From Psychrobacter piscatorii (GTDB lineage: Bacteria; Pseudomonadota; Gammaproteobacteria; Pseudomonadales; Moraxellaceae), in assembly GCF_904846415.1 (NCBI RefSeq), contig NZ_CAJHAR010000030.1, positions 1-47,542 on the forward strand: a stretch of DNA of 47,542 nucleotides, read 5' to 3'. The position numbers and the translations under genes were made by a program. Every line of letters begins with the position of its first letter. The first letter of the stretch is position 1. Under the pieces are notes generated by a model that was given only the letters and a program-made list of their open reading frames with translations, was not told where the DNA came from and ran no database searches. Positions 1-8,498 of this stretch are shown here, one piece after another.

Positions 1-304
1 GCTTGGCATGTGCTTTAGGATCAAAGAAACGCGACCAGCTTGATGCCAGATCACGTACTTTTTGTTGTAAGGATACAGCGTTTGAGCTGGTTTTTAAGAA
101 CTCGAAATCAGGATTGCTCTTTAGATCAATGATTTTATTAACAAGGTTCGTGGCATTGATAAACTCATCTTTAGCAAACATCTCAAATGAGATTGCTAGC
201 ATTTGATTCCAGACAAAACGTGCAGAGCCGACAAGATTATTTAAAATAACCTCCTGCTCCGTATTAGGCTCAAGCCTAAATTTATACGCTTTGTTGATTT
301 TCAT
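1..304 (-). CDS. tnpB: IS200/IS605-family TnpB, N-terminal part (cut by window edge)
   Basis: Reading the minus strand from the ATG at 304 gives an open frame that runs off the window edge, about 101 residues. It begins MKINKAYKFRLEPNTEQE and continues with SARFVWNQML, which is the typical start of TnpB/OrfB proteins of IS200/IS605 elements (N-terminal helix-turn-helix region). TnpB is an RNA-guided nuclease that keeps the element at its donor site; the RuvC-like residues and zinc finger lie beyond the window, so I cannot say whether the protein is intact. It is divergent from tnpA at 379 with 74 bp between the two starts, the arrangement of IS605/IS608. The guide (omega/reRNA) would be encoded near the far end of tnpB, outside the window. 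Confidence 0.85.
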   Translation of the reverse strand, partial: MKINKAYKFRLEPNTEQEVILNNLVGSARFVWNQMLAISFEMFAKDEFINATNLVNKIIDLKSNPDFEFLKTSSNAVSLQQKVRDLASSWSRFFDPKAHAK

Positions 305-378
305 AAATGCGTTCTTTATTAATGAGTGTGTATTTGATATTATGCTTATGATACTAGCATTTAAGAGTTTTTATTACA

Positions 379-777
379 ATGAGTGAGATATATAAAAACC
401 GTCATGCTGCCTTTAATCTTCACGTTCATTTGGTTTTTATTACTAAGTACCGAAAAAAGGTTTTAGGGGAGCTGCATCATGAGCATTTCAGTGAGTGTGT
501 CACTGAGGTATGCAAGAGTTTTGATGCTGAGTTAAAAGAATGTAACGGTGAGGCAGATCATATTCACATGCTTATCCAGTATCCACCAACAGTGCAATTA
601 AGTAAATTGGTTAATAACTTGAAGTCAGTCACAAGTAGACGAATGAGAGGTGATTTTATTGATTTAAGAGCAGCTTATTCTAAACCTGTGCTTTGGTCAC
701 GCTCCTATTTTGCAAGCTCTTGTGGCGGTGCGCCATTAGATATTATTAAACAATATATTCAGAACCAGCAAGGCTAG
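379..777 (+). CDS. tnpA: IS200/IS605-family TnpA, Y1 HUH transposase
   Basis: The 132-residue protein has the usual length for a Y1 transposase, which cuts and rejoins single-stranded DNA as a dimer. The HUH metal-binding motif is seen as ADHIHMLI (H61, H63). The likely catalytic tyrosine is Y126 in LDIIKQYIQNQQ near the C terminus. The N terminus (HAAFNLHVHLVFITKYRKKV) is characteristic of the family. No frameshift or stop interrupts it, so the transposase looks intact. It is divergent from tnpB, and a long imperfect hairpin follows the stop by 9 bp, as expected near an element end. The ATG has no clear Shine-Dalgarno sequence, which is common for these genes. Confidence 0.93.
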   Translation: MSEIYKNRHAAFNLHVHLVFITKYRKKVLGELHHEHFSECVTEVCKSFDAELKECNGEADHIHMLIQYPPTVQLSKLVNNLKSVTSRRMRGDFIDLRAAYSKPVLWSRSYFASSCGGAPLDIIKQYIQNQQG

Positions 778-785
778 CCAGTGAT

Positions 786-830
786 GCGAAATTCACCTCC
801 ACCCTAATGTCGGGTGGAGTCCTCTTTCGC
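786..830 (+). repeat. Hairpin behind tnpA: element-end structure and/or terminator
   Basis: A two-part stem is visible. The inner 8-bp stem CTCCACCC (797-804) pairs with GGGTGGAG (812-819) around the loop TAATGTC. After a symmetric 5x5 internal loop, the outer stem GCGAAA (786-791) pairs with TTTCGC (825-830). Six T follow at 831-836. IS200/IS605 elements carry imperfect subterminal hairpins that TnpA recognises, and this one sits where the tnpA-side end should be. The T-run means it could also end tnpA transcription. The exact cleavage site cannot be placed from one copy. Confidence 0.65.
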
Positions 831-839
831 TTTTTTGAT

Positions 840-879
840 AAAACTATGTCGCTAGCCTAACCATCAATGGCATAGTTTT
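840..879. repeat. Inverted repeat, 9-bp arms
   Basis: AAAACTATG at 840-848 is the reverse complement of CATAGTTTT at 871-879, with 22 nt between. It lies just outside the hairpin behind tnpA. It may be flanking sequence that the element targeted, or a weak secondary structure. No function is assigned. Confidence 0.35.
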
Positions 880-1024
880 GACCTAATCCTTCAGTGTTTA
901 TGACCTTTGATTCATTTAATAAAACATTTATCGCCTTAAGAAAAACTATATCGACAAAAACATTATAAAACAGGTATAACACTCATGATATCAAATGGAT
1001 TGTCATAAAACGCATGTGTTCATT

Positions 1025-1051
1025 TTGAAGCCACTGTATTTGTTATATACT
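1025..1051 (+). promoter_or_regulatory. Candidate promoter upstream of the gene at 1202
   Basis: TTGAAG (1025-1030) and TATACT (1046-1051) form a sigma-70-like pair with a 15-bp spacer, which is shorter than optimal. The predicted start, near 1058, would fall at the beginning of the hairpin at 1059-1089. This is inferred from sequence only. The rest of the gap 880-1168 is AT-rich with no convincing larger ORF. Confidence 0.35.
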
Positions 1052-1058
1052 GTTTTAG

Positions 1059-1089
1059 CACTTAATACTAAGCATAGTACTATTAAGTG
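1059..1089 (+). repeat. Inverted repeat in the leader before the gene at 1202
   Basis: CACTTAATA (1059-1067) pairs with TATTAAGTG (1081-1089). The 13-nt loop holds a weak CTA/TAG inner pairing. It could be an RNA hairpin at the 5' end of the transcript or a DNA operator. It lies directly upstream of the AGGA that precedes the mini-ORF at 1100. Confidence 0.45.
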
Positions 1090-1099
1090 TAGGATCATT

Positions 1100-1141
1100 A
1101 TGCGCTGGTGGCTTGATGAAGTTTTCGCCTATATTTTTTAA
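1100..1141 (+). CDS. Possible 13-residue leader peptide
   Basis: AGGA at 1091-1094, five bases before the ATG, precedes a 13-codon ORF encoding MRWWLDEVFAYIF and ending in TAA. It contains two adjacent Trp codons. GGTGGC (1106-1111), inside the ORF, can pair with GCCACC (1157-1162) downstream, so translation could in principle change the folding of the leader before the gene at 1202. An ORF this short can arise by chance. No homologue is known to me. Confidence 0.25.
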   Translation: MRWWLDEVFAYIF

Positions 1142-1201
1142 TTAACAACGCCTGGTGCCACCGATTGAGTGATAAGCCCTATAATTGTAAGGATAATAAG
1201 T

Positions 1202-1981
1202 TTGAGTGACTTTGATAACGTGAACAATTCAGACAATTTTGACGAGTTCTTTGAGAACATCGGCTATCGTTTTGACGAGTCACTTGGTAGTGGTTGGGAG
1301 CGTATCGCTCAATCGGTTAAAGACATCTATCATAAAACGACAGACAAACTCGAAGATGAGATATCCCTACCAGTCGCACAAAAATACGTCAACGAGGCGC
1401 TACAAAGCTTTGTGACGGATAATGTAAAAGCCATACTAGAGCTGCGCGTTGAAATGCATGATGATTGGTTTCGCTTATACTGTACGGTTGATGCTGGCGG
1501 TATTTACGCTGAAGTGGCCAGTAACTTTAGTTTGGTGCATGTGCAGCTAGATCGTAATGTTCAACGTTTTGTGTTTGGTCAGCAGACGTATACCGACATA
1601 CTAAATCTACGCTGCGAGTCTTTTGTTAAGCGCCAAGGTGTCAAGCTGGCTATTTGGTTTTATCATAGCGTCCTAAAAAAAGACCCATTAGGTTTTATTC
1701 TCTCCTACGTCAATATTGCTCGCCCAAAAGATGAAGTGATTTACCTCGATATTAACCGCTGGCTAAAGAACAACAAAAAGATCATGAGTGCGTTGTATAA
1801 AGTACAGGTCAACTACGGAAAGCTTGAAGAAGAGCAAATGGTTTTGAAGGCGCAGATTAACTATCGTGACTTATTGGCCTCAAGCAATAACGAAGATATC
1901 ATTAGCGACGATGATGAGCCGCAATTGATGCAAGGCCCTATCAACCCGATAGACGATGCCACCGAACCAAGCCAAGAATAA
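1202..1981 (+). CDS. Uncharacterised cytosolic protein, probable TTG start
   Basis: I do not recognise this 259-residue protein. It has no signal peptide and no membrane segment. It opens with an acidic stretch rich in N, D and F (SDFDNVNNSDNFDEFF), has a mixed central region (WFRLYCTVDAGGIYAEVA; FVFGQQTYTDILNLR), a helical C-terminal part (KVQVNYGKLEEEQMVLKAQ) and an acidic tail. The frame extends up to a GTG at 1169, but AAGGA at 1189-1193 lies nine bases before the TTG at 1202, so TTG is the better start. It is followed by a bidirectional terminator shared with fpr. The long ORF and clear ribosome site support a real gene. The function is unknown. Confidence 0.75.
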   Translation: MSDFDNVNNSDNFDEFFENIGYRFDESLGSGWERIAQSVKDIYHKTTDKLEDEISLPVAQKYVNEALQSFVTDNVKAILELRVEMHDDWFRLYCTVDAGGIYAEVASNFSLVHVQLDRNVQRFVFGQQTYTDILNLRCESFVKRQGVKLAIWFYHSVLKKDPLGFILSYVNIARPKDEVIYLDINRWLKNNKKIMSALYKVQVNYGKLEEEQMVLKAQINYRDLLASSNNEDIISDDDEPQLMQGPINPIDDATEPSQE

Positions 1982-2007
1982 CTATCAAAGATACATCAAT
2001 TCTCTAT

Positions 2008-2058
2008 AAAAAACGCTGCATCTGTAAGGCTAATAACCTGTAAGATGCAGCGTTTTTT
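2008..2058. terminator. Bidirectional terminator between the gene at 1202 and fpr
   Basis: AAAAAACGCTGCATCT (2008-2023) is perfectly complementary to AGATGCAGCGTTTTTT (2043-2058). Both strands have a GC-containing stem ending in a T-run, and the two flanking genes converge here. Confidence 0.9.
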
Positions 2059-2085
2059 GTTAACCAAGATAATCGTCAGCTACCT

Positions 2086-2925
2086 CTACCAATAGTTCTC
2101 AACAGCGATATTACCCTCACCGCGTCGATTCATCACCAGACCCAATGTCTTCAATGCTTCTTTGGTGTCATCCACCATATCTGGGTTACCACATAGCATG
2201 ACATGCGTCGTATCGACATCCAAATCGATACCCGCGCGCGCTTGCAACGTCCCTTCTAATAATAGCTTCGGCAGACGCTCTGACAAGGCCCCGTCGACAG
2301 ACTCTCGGGTGACGATGGGAATGAAAATCAGCTTTGCTGGATTATCCACCAAAGTGCCAAAGTCTTCTTGCAAGCGCTCGATTTGCTCGACGTAAGCAAG
2401 CTCATCCGTCGAGCGTGCGCTATAGGCCAGTACAATGTGCTCGTAGTCTTCCCATGTCTTTAGGTCTTGTAGCATCGATAAAAATGGTGCAAGACCAGTC
2501 CCTGTCGCGAGCAGCCACAAATCCTTTGGCAATGGTTTTTGATAACGCGCTAACGTTAAGAATCCAAATGGCATGGTATTAAGTAATAGCTCATCGCCCA
2601 CTTGTAGATGTTGCAGCTGTGAGGTAAAGGCACCATCAGGAATCACAATAGAGAAAAACTCTAGCACCTCATCGAATGGCGAAGACACAATCGAATACGC
2701 TCGAAAGATATCTTCATTCAATGCTTCATTAGAGACTTCATTAGAGACTTCATCACTTGCCTCAACCTGCTGGTAATATTTCAACTGGCTAGGATTGACG
2801 CCCAAACGCACAAACTGTCCGGCGGTAAACTTAAAACTATCGGGACGGCTGACGGTAAAACTAAATAAATTTGGCGTCCATGTGGTTTTGCTGAGTACCG
2901 TTACCGTTTGAATATTGTCACTCAT
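2086..2925 (-). CDS. fpr: Ferredoxin--NADP+ reductase
   Basis: This 279-residue protein matches the short bacterial ferredoxin/flavodoxin-NADP+ reductases, which pass electrons between NADPH and ferredoxin or flavodoxin via FAD and are often linked to oxidative stress. Visible features are the FAD-binding RAYSIVSSP motif, the nucleotide-binding WLLATGTGLAPFLSML, the CGNPDMVDD segment, and an aromatic C terminus (VENYW) like that which stacks on FAD. The family is usually about 258 residues. The extra length is an acidic 4-residue repeat (SDEV, SNEV, SNEA, LNED) just before the FAD motif, encoded by four 12-bp tandem units. ATG at 2925. It is monocistronic, with terminators on both sides. Confidence 0.93.
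   Translation of the reverse strand: MSDNIQTVTVLSKTTWTPNLFSFTVSRPDSFKFTAGQFVRLGVNPSQLKYYQQVEASDEVSNEVSNEALNEDIFRAYSIVSSPFDEVLEFFSIVIPDGAFTSQLQHLQVGDELLLNTMPFGFLTLARYQKPLPKDLWLLATGTGLAPFLSMLQDLKTWEDYEHIVLAYSARSTDELAYVEQIERLQEDFGTLVDNPAKLIFIPIVTRESVDGALSERLPKLLLEGTLQARAGIDLDVDTTHVMLCGNPDMVDDTKEALKTLGLVMNRRGEGNIAVENYW
2712..2759 (-). repeat. Four 12-bp tandem repeats within fpr
   Basis: Plus-strand units CTTCATTCAATG, CTTCATTAGAGA, CTTCATTAGAGA and CTTCATCACTTG follow each other without gaps; the two middle units are identical. They keep the frame and add acidic tetrapeptides to Fpr. This is a typical slippage-prone microsatellite inside a gene. Confidence 0.9.
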
Positions 2926-2996
2926 AACTGTTCATCACTCATATTTTATTAAATGGTATTTTTATAAGATAAGTTTGCCAAAGACAAAAATTAAGC

Positions 2997-3038
2997 AAAA
3001 AAAGATGCGCCAAGCTTATCATAAAGCGGGCGCATCTT
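2997..3038 (-). terminator. Terminator of the nuo operon
   Basis: AAGATGCGCC (3002-3011) pairs with GGCGCATCTT (3029-3038). The A-run at 2997-3003 gives the U-tract on the minus-strand transcript. It lies 64 bp past the nuoN stop and before fpr, so it separates the two units. Confidence 0.85.
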
Positions 3039-3101
3039 GGTTTTTTAACCGTAACAACAGATAAGCTGCGACGATTTATCTTATCGCATAAATCATTGAA
3101 T

Positions 3102-4580
3102 CTACCAAATACGAGCCAAGCTCGCCCATTCGATCATACTGTTTGGCAAGATACCAAAGAATAGAATAATCGCCGTCACAGCAATAACCATAATACCACC
3201 GGTACGAATACCCCATTGCTTTGATACATCAAACTCAATGAATTGCTTAGGACGCTTGAACAGTGTGAGTAACACGCGCAAGTAGTAGAATAGACCAATC
3301 GCACTACCTAGGATAATCATCGCCGCTAAGAACCAGTTGGTTCCTTGTACAGCAGCTAATATTGCAAATAGCTTGGTGATAAAGCCGGCGGTCAATGGAA
3401 TACCAGCCAGTGACAACATCATGATAGTCATCACCGCAGTCAATACTGGACGACGCCAGAATAGCCCTTGATAATGAGTCAGCTCATCGGCCTCGCCAGA
3501 CAGGCGATATGGACTCGACATTAATGTCACCACACCAAAAGCACCGATAGACGTAAAGGCATACACCGCCATATACATACTAGAGATGCTATCAGCAGCA
3601 GCGCCAATACTGACAATGACGATCATCACATAACCCATATGGGCAATAGATGAATAACCCAATAGACGCTTTAGACTGGTCTGACGCACAGCCAACAAGT
3701 TACCTACCAAGATAGACAAGGTTGCCATCACCATTAATAACATCTGCACCGATGGCAATGCCAATAAAGAGGTATCGATTAAGAATCGAACCGCCAGCGC
3801 CATCATGGCAACTTTTGAGACGGATGCCAAAAAGGTCGCGATAGGAACAGGCGCGCCTTCATAAACATCTGGCGTCCACATATGAAAAGGAGCAGCCGAG
3901 AGTTTAAAGGCAATACCAAACATCATCATCGCCGCACCCAATATCAGTAGTGGCGATTCAAACAAATTGCCTAGCACCATACTGATTGGCTTAAATGCTA
4001 ACGAGCCCACTTCTGCATAGATAAAGGCCATACCCATAAGTAAAGTCGCTGACGCTGTCGCTGACAACACTAGATACTTCAGCCCCGACTCAAGCGAGCG
4101 GTTACGCATATAAGTATAAGCGAGCAAACCGTATAAAGGCACTGACAACATCTCTAGACTCATAAAGAATGATGCCATGTGCTGCGCGCTTACCATCAGT
4201 AGTGCACCAATGGTCGATAGCAGCATGAGCAAGTACAGCTCTTCTTTATTGTCTTTAAGGTTGGCCAAATACGCATACGATAGCGTACAACAAGCCAATG
4301 CGCAGATCAGGATCACCACCATATTGAACTGAGCAAAGTTATCAATCACAAATAACTGCTCAGCATTTGGCGCGATAGCACCGCTTTCGATAAAGCCTGT
4401 CATTTGCCCAAGTAACGTAACCAGCGCAATATTCAAACCGACCACGGTAATTGTACCAGTGACCATATGCGAGCGCTTGATAGTGATGGCAATCATCACC
4501 ACGAGTACCGTAATCACTACGGCGATAATCGGCGCGTAAGGCACAAGCCCTATCAAATCATTCATCGTAATCTCATTCAT
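3102..4580 (-). CDS. nuoN: NADH-quinone oxidoreductase subunit N
   Basis: This 492-residue polytopic inner-membrane protein is one of the three antiporter-like subunits of complex I. It has about 14 hydrophobic segments. Conserved blocks include KLSAAPFHMWTPDVYEGAPV and KRLLGYSSIAHMGYVMI, with the lysines and histidines used in proton translocation. The length is normal for the family. It is the last gene of the operon. Its ATG lies four bases past the nuoM stop (TAAGTCATG), so translation is probably coupled. Confidence 0.97.
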   Translation of the reverse strand: MNEITMNDLIGLVPYAPIIAVVITVLVVMIAITIKRSHMVTGTITVVGLNIALVTLLGQMTGFIESGAIAPNAEQLFVIDNFAQFNMVVILICALACCTLSYAYLANLKDNKEELYLLMLLSTIGALLMVSAQHMASFFMSLEMLSVPLYGLLAYTYMRNRSLESGLKYLVLSATASATLLMGMAFIYAEVGSLAFKPISMVLGNLFESPLLILGAAMMMFGIAFKLSAAPFHMWTPDVYEGAPVPIATFLASVSKVAMMALAVRFLIDTSLLALPSVQMLLMVMATLSILVGNLLAVRQTSLKRLLGYSSIAHMGYVMIVIVSIGAAADSISSMYMAVYAFTSIGAFGVVTLMSSPYRLSGEADELTHYQGLFWRRPVLTAVMTIMMLSLAGIPLTAGFITKLFAILAAVQGTNWFLAAMIILGSAIGLFYYLRVLLTLFKRPKQFIEFDVSKQWGIRTGGIMVIAVTAIILFFGILPNSMIEWASLARIW

Positions 4581-4583
4581 GAC

Positions 4584-6209
4584 TTAACGTGCCTCCATTA
4601 CATCAAGCAGTTGCGACGCATCTACCTGTGTCACTTGACTGTATATATATGCGTTATTGATCCACTGCATCGCATGACTTGAGGTATCAAGGAACGGCTG
4701 TGGATACAGTCCAAGCCATACCAAACCAGCAGCTAACATCAATAGTAACGATAGCTCGCGCTTGCCCAAATCTTTTAATTTACGTGTCGGCAAACCATGT
4801 GACTTAGTCTCTCGCTCTGCTAATTCTGCAATATTATTTTCACCAAATAGTGCGCGATGAATCAAAATGAGCGAGTATAGCCCTGCGAGTACCAAGCTGA
4901 ATGTCGCAAATACCACAAACACAGGATACTGAGCAAAGGAGCCAAACAAAATCATGAACTCGCCAATGAAGTTACCCGTACCTGGAATACCAAGTAATGC
5001 CGCACAGAAGAACATCAGTATCGGTGCGTAGTAACGGAACTGTCCCCACATACCACCCATCAAGGTCAAATCACGTGTATGCAGACGCTCATATAGCTGC
5101 CCTGCCATGATGAATAATGCGGCTGAGCTCAAGCCATGAGCAAGCATCTGAATCATCAGACCTTGTAAGCTGAGCAATGTTCCAGCATAGATTGCCAATA
5201 CCACAAAACCCATATGCGAGATACTGGTATACGCGAGCAAACGCTTCATGTCAGTCTGCATAAACGCGAGCCAAGCACCGTAGAAGATACCAATCGTACC
5301 TAGGGTAATCGCTATCGGCGCAAACTCTTGTGACGCTGCTGGAAATAGCGGCAATACAAAACGAATCAAACCATAGGCAGCAGTCTTAATTAGTACACCT
5401 GCCAAATCCACCGAACCTGCCGTTGGTGCTTGCGCATGCGCATCTGGCAACCAGCCGTGGAACGGGATAATTGGCAACTTCACCGCAAAGCCAATAAAGA
5501 AGCACAGCATGATGGGATATTCCCAGCCGCCAAGTGACGTACCGAGCAATTCATTATAGTTAAAGCTCACTACCCCTGTTTGGGCGTAGCTGATAATGAC
5601 CAATACCAAAATACCGATGAGCATGATAAGCCCAGACGCTTGGGTATAAATAAAGAACTTAGTTGCGGCGTATTCTTTGGTTTTGCCAACCACATCATGA
5701 CCCCAAATGGCGATCAAGAAATAGATAGGAACCAGCATCATCTCCCAAAAGAAGAAGAATAAGAACAGATCAATCGCTAAGAAAACCCCGATGACGCCGC
5801 CCAAACTCCATAGCAAGTTCAGGTGGAAGAAACCAACACGGCGCTGAATCTCATTCCACGAACAAGCAACGGCAGCCACACCAAGCAAGCCTGTTAAGGC
5901 TACCATCATCAGTGATAAACCATCTAGCGCCAAGTGAAAGCTAATACCAAAACTCGGTATCCATGGCACACTAAATTCAGCGACCCAAGGTACGGTAGCA
6001 TCTGGCGCGATAACCTGCTTACTCATACCGCTAAAATCACCCTGCTGCCAAAGCACTAATGACAAAGCAAAGGTCAACGTCATACCGATCAAGGCAATCC
6101 AGCGCGGCAGACGTTTATTAAATCGCTCTACCACCCAGCACAGCAATCCTGCAATAAAAGGAATTGCGATTAATGCTGGTAGCATCCACGTTTGTTGTAA
6201 CTCAATCAT
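4584..6209 (-). CDS. nuoM: NADH-quinone oxidoreductase subunit M
   Basis: This 541-residue polytopic membrane protein is an antiporter-like proton-pumping subunit of complex I. Diagnostic stretches are FFFFWEMMLVPIYFLIAIWG, which holds the conserved membrane glutamate, KLPIIPFHGWLPDAHAQAPT, and MKRLLAYTSISHMGFVVL. A C-terminal tail of about 40 residues follows the last membrane segment. The start ATG follows the nuoL stop within two bases (TAAAGATG). Confidence 0.97.
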   Translation of the reverse strand: MIELQQTWMLPALIAIPFIAGLLCWVVERFNKRLPRWIALIGMTLTFALSLVLWQQGDFSGMSKQVIAPDATVPWVAEFSVPWIPSFGISFHLALDGLSLMMVALTGLLGVAAVACSWNEIQRRVGFFHLNLLWSLGGVIGVFLAIDLFLFFFFWEMMLVPIYFLIAIWGHDVVGKTKEYAATKFFIYTQASGLIMLIGILVLVIISYAQTGVVSFNYNELLGTSLGGWEYPIMLCFFIGFAVKLPIIPFHGWLPDAHAQAPTAGSVDLAGVLIKTAAYGLIRFVLPLFPAASQEFAPIAITLGTIGIFYGAWLAFMQTDMKRLLAYTSISHMGFVVLAIYAGTLLSLQGLMIQMLAHGLSSAALFIMAGQLYERLHTRDLTLMGGMWGQFRYYAPILMFFCAALLGIPGTGNFIGEFMILFGSFAQYPVFVVFATFSLVLAGLYSLILIHRALFGENNIAELAERETKSHGLPTRKLKDLGKRELSLLLMLAAGLVWLGLYPQPFLDTSSHAMQWINNAYIYSQVTQVDASQLLDVMEAR

Positions 6210-6211
6210 CT

Positions 6212-8086
6212 TTACACCACCGTCATCATTACCAGCACCAGCAATACAGCCATACCCAAGCCAAAGCTTGTGGCATAACCTCGAAGAGACCCTGTTTGCG
6301 TCGCAGACAATACTTTATTACCTGCTGAAGCCAGCTTAGGCAAGATATACCACGTTTTATCGATAGGGTCGGCTTTTAATAAGCGGCCGATGAACAAAAA
6401 GGGTTTTACAAAAATTATATCGTATAGCGCATCAAAACCTAGGCCATGGTAGCACCAGTGATATAGCGCCCCACCAATACGTGAGCGCTTAAAGCTCGTG
6501 AGCATACGTCCTTTATTGACCACATATAGTAATGCCGCCAATATCAAACCTGCTGCCATTGCACCCATCGCGATATACTCTGCGGTGTGCTTGGCGTGAT
6601 CTTGACCCGCGACTTCTAGCAGATGACCCACACTCTCCGGTAAGACGCCTTGTAGTGGCGGTGTAATCCATGCACCAACAGCAGTAGATAGGACGAGTAA
6701 TACCGTCAACGGTAACCAATACGATACCCCTGATAGCTTATGCGCATGGGTTTTTTCTTCACCGAAGAATATGATCCAAATCATACGGAATGTATAGATT
6801 GCCGTTAGGAACGCACCAAATACACCCATATAGAATAGTACTAAGTGACCTGTGGCATAGGTCTCCCAAAGAATCGCTTCTTTAGAATAAAAGCCAACGG
6901 TCACCCAAGGTATCGCAGCCAGTGCACCGCCACCGACGATATAGCACCAAAATACCAATGGTATCTTTTTGCGCAGACCACCCATCTTAAAGATGTCTTG
7001 CTCATGATGTACTGCAAGGATGACCGCCCCTGATGATAAGAATAGCAAGGCTTTAAAGAAAGCATGGGTCATCAAGTGGAAAATCGCGCCTTGCCATGCA
7101 CCCACGCCAAGCGCCAAAAACATATAGCCAATTTGACTCATCGTTGAGTAAGCAAGGATACGTTTAATGTCTGTTTGCGCGAGCGCACAGAATCCAGCAA
7201 CGACCAGCGTCAACGCCCCGACGCCGCCAACCCAATACAATAAGATACCTGGCGTTAGCTCAAACAATGGATGTAGACGGGCGATCAAATAAACCCCTGC
7301 CGTGACCATTGTTGCCGCGTGAATCAATGCCGATACTGGTGTCGGGCCTGCCATCGCATCAGCAAGCCACGTGTGTAGTGGTAACTGCGCTGATTTACCC
7401 ATCGCGCCACCGACCAACATCATCGTGGTTAGCATCATCGTTGGGTTATTCACATCGAACACTTCTGGCGCGCGCGTAATAATTTCTTGAATATTAAGCG
7501 TACCGAATTCGCGAAATAATAAAAATAAACCAAAGGCTAAGAACACATCACCGACACGCGTGACGGTAAAGGCTTTCATCGCGGCACGGCCGTTGGCTCT
7601 GTCATGGTAATAATAACCAATCAATAGGTACGAACAGATACCCACGCCTTCCCAACCGAGATATAGCAAGAACAAATCATCTGCGAGTACCAGTAACAAC
7701 ATACTGGCCACAAACAAGTTCATATAGCTAAAGAAACGGGCAAAGCCAGTGTCGCCTTTCATATACCAAGAGGCAAATAGGTGAATCAAAAAGCCAATCC
7801 CAGTAATGACCCCTGTCATGGTCAATGCAAGACCATCAAAGCTCAAACCGAAATGTGGGGCAAAATCGCCAACTTGGAACCATGTCCACAGCGGAACTTC
7901 AATTACCGTTCCAGCTGGATTGGTGGTCAAAAAGGTATAACTAACCACTAGCGTGCATAGTGCTGATAACAGCATGCTACCCACGCCAACAATCGCTGCG
8001 ACCGTCTCTGATAATTTGTCGCGCATAAAGGCTAAAATCAAAAAGCCAATGAGCGGGAATATAAAGGTTAATGGTAATAAACTCAT
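6212..8086 (-). CDS. nuoL: NADH-quinone oxidoreductase subunit L
   Basis: This is the largest antiporter-like subunit, 624 residues, of normal length. It shows FLLYLGWEGVGICSYLLIG, GKSAQLPLHTWLADAMAGPT, SALIHAATMVTAGVYLI and KRILAYSTMSQIGYMFLALG, all conserved in NuoL. The C-terminal region should carry the long lateral helix that lies along the membrane arm. AAGGATGA before the start overlaps the last codons and stop of nuoK, a tight translational link. Confidence 0.97.
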   Translation of the reverse strand: MSLLPLTFIFPLIGFLILAFMRDKLSETVAAIVGVGSMLLSALCTLVVSYTFLTTNPAGTVIEVPLWTWFQVGDFAPHFGLSFDGLALTMTGVITGIGFLIHLFASWYMKGDTGFARFFSYMNLFVASMLLLVLADDLFLLYLGWEGVGICSYLLIGYYYHDRANGRAAMKAFTVTRVGDVFLAFGLFLLFREFGTLNIQEIITRAPEVFDVNNPTMMLTTMMLVGGAMGKSAQLPLHTWLADAMAGPTPVSALIHAATMVTAGVYLIARLHPLFELTPGILLYWVGGVGALTLVVAGFCALAQTDIKRILAYSTMSQIGYMFLALGVGAWQGAIFHLMTHAFFKALLFLSSGAVILAVHHEQDIFKMGGLRKKIPLVFWCYIVGGGALAAIPWVTVGFYSKEAILWETYATGHLVLFYMGVFGAFLTAIYTFRMIWIIFFGEEKTHAHKLSGVSYWLPLTVLLVLSTAVGAWITPPLQGVLPESVGHLLEVAGQDHAKHTAEYIAMGAMAAGLILAALLYVVNKGRMLTSFKRSRIGGALYHWCYHGLGFDALYDIIFVKPFLFIGRLLKADPIDKTWYILPKLASAGNKVLSATQTGSLRGYATSFGLGMAVLLVLVMMTVV

Positions 8087-8090
8087 GACA

Positions 8091-8498
8091 TCATCCTTTC
8101 ATCTCATTGGCGCTATCGACATCGAGATGCCCACGCTGATGATAAAAACGCAATAATATTGCCAGACCAATTGACGCTTCAGCCGCGGCCAAGGTTAAAA
8201 TAAAGATAAACATAATCTGTCCGTCTGGATCGACCCAGCGACTACCTGCCACTACAAATGCCAATGCCGCCGCATTCATCATGATCTCAAGACTCATGAG
8301 CATAAATAGGAAGTTACGTCGTACCATGACGCCGCACAGACCGATGGCAAATAAAATACCTGCCAAAATCAGTCCATGACTCATGGGTATCATACCCAGT
8401 ACATTTTGCGCCTCAGCAACTGGCTGTACTAAGCCTGCCACCTCGTGGGCAAACGGCACGTTTGACACATCTTGTGCCACGCTTGCTGCTAGTACCAT
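8091..8498 (-). CDS. nuoK: NADH-quinone oxidoreductase subunit K (two possible starts)
   Basis: The core begins [18 protein letters not shown] and has the three membrane helices of NuoK, including the conserved glutamates in [15 protein letters not shown] and [13 protein letters not shown]. Family members are about 100 residues. The frame opens 35 codons earlier, at an ATG that overlaps the nuoJ stop (TAATG), giving 135 residues. That overlap supports use of the upstream start by translational coupling, and no strong ribosome site precedes the inner ATG at 8393. The extra N-terminal residues look soluble ([20 protein letters not shown]). The gene call is certain; the start is not. Confidence 0.93.
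   Translation of the reverse strand: MVLAASVAQDVSNVPFAHEVAGLVQPVAEAQNVLGMIPMSHGLILAGILFAIGLCGVMVRRNFLFMLMSLEIMMNAAALAFVVAGSRWVDPDGQIMFIFILTLAAAEASIGLAILLRFYHQRGHLDVDSANEMKG

Noticed and set aside
3..206. Plus-strand ORF at the left edge
   Set aside because: The minus strand over the same bases encodes the clear TnpB N terminus, so the plus-strand frame is a shadow.
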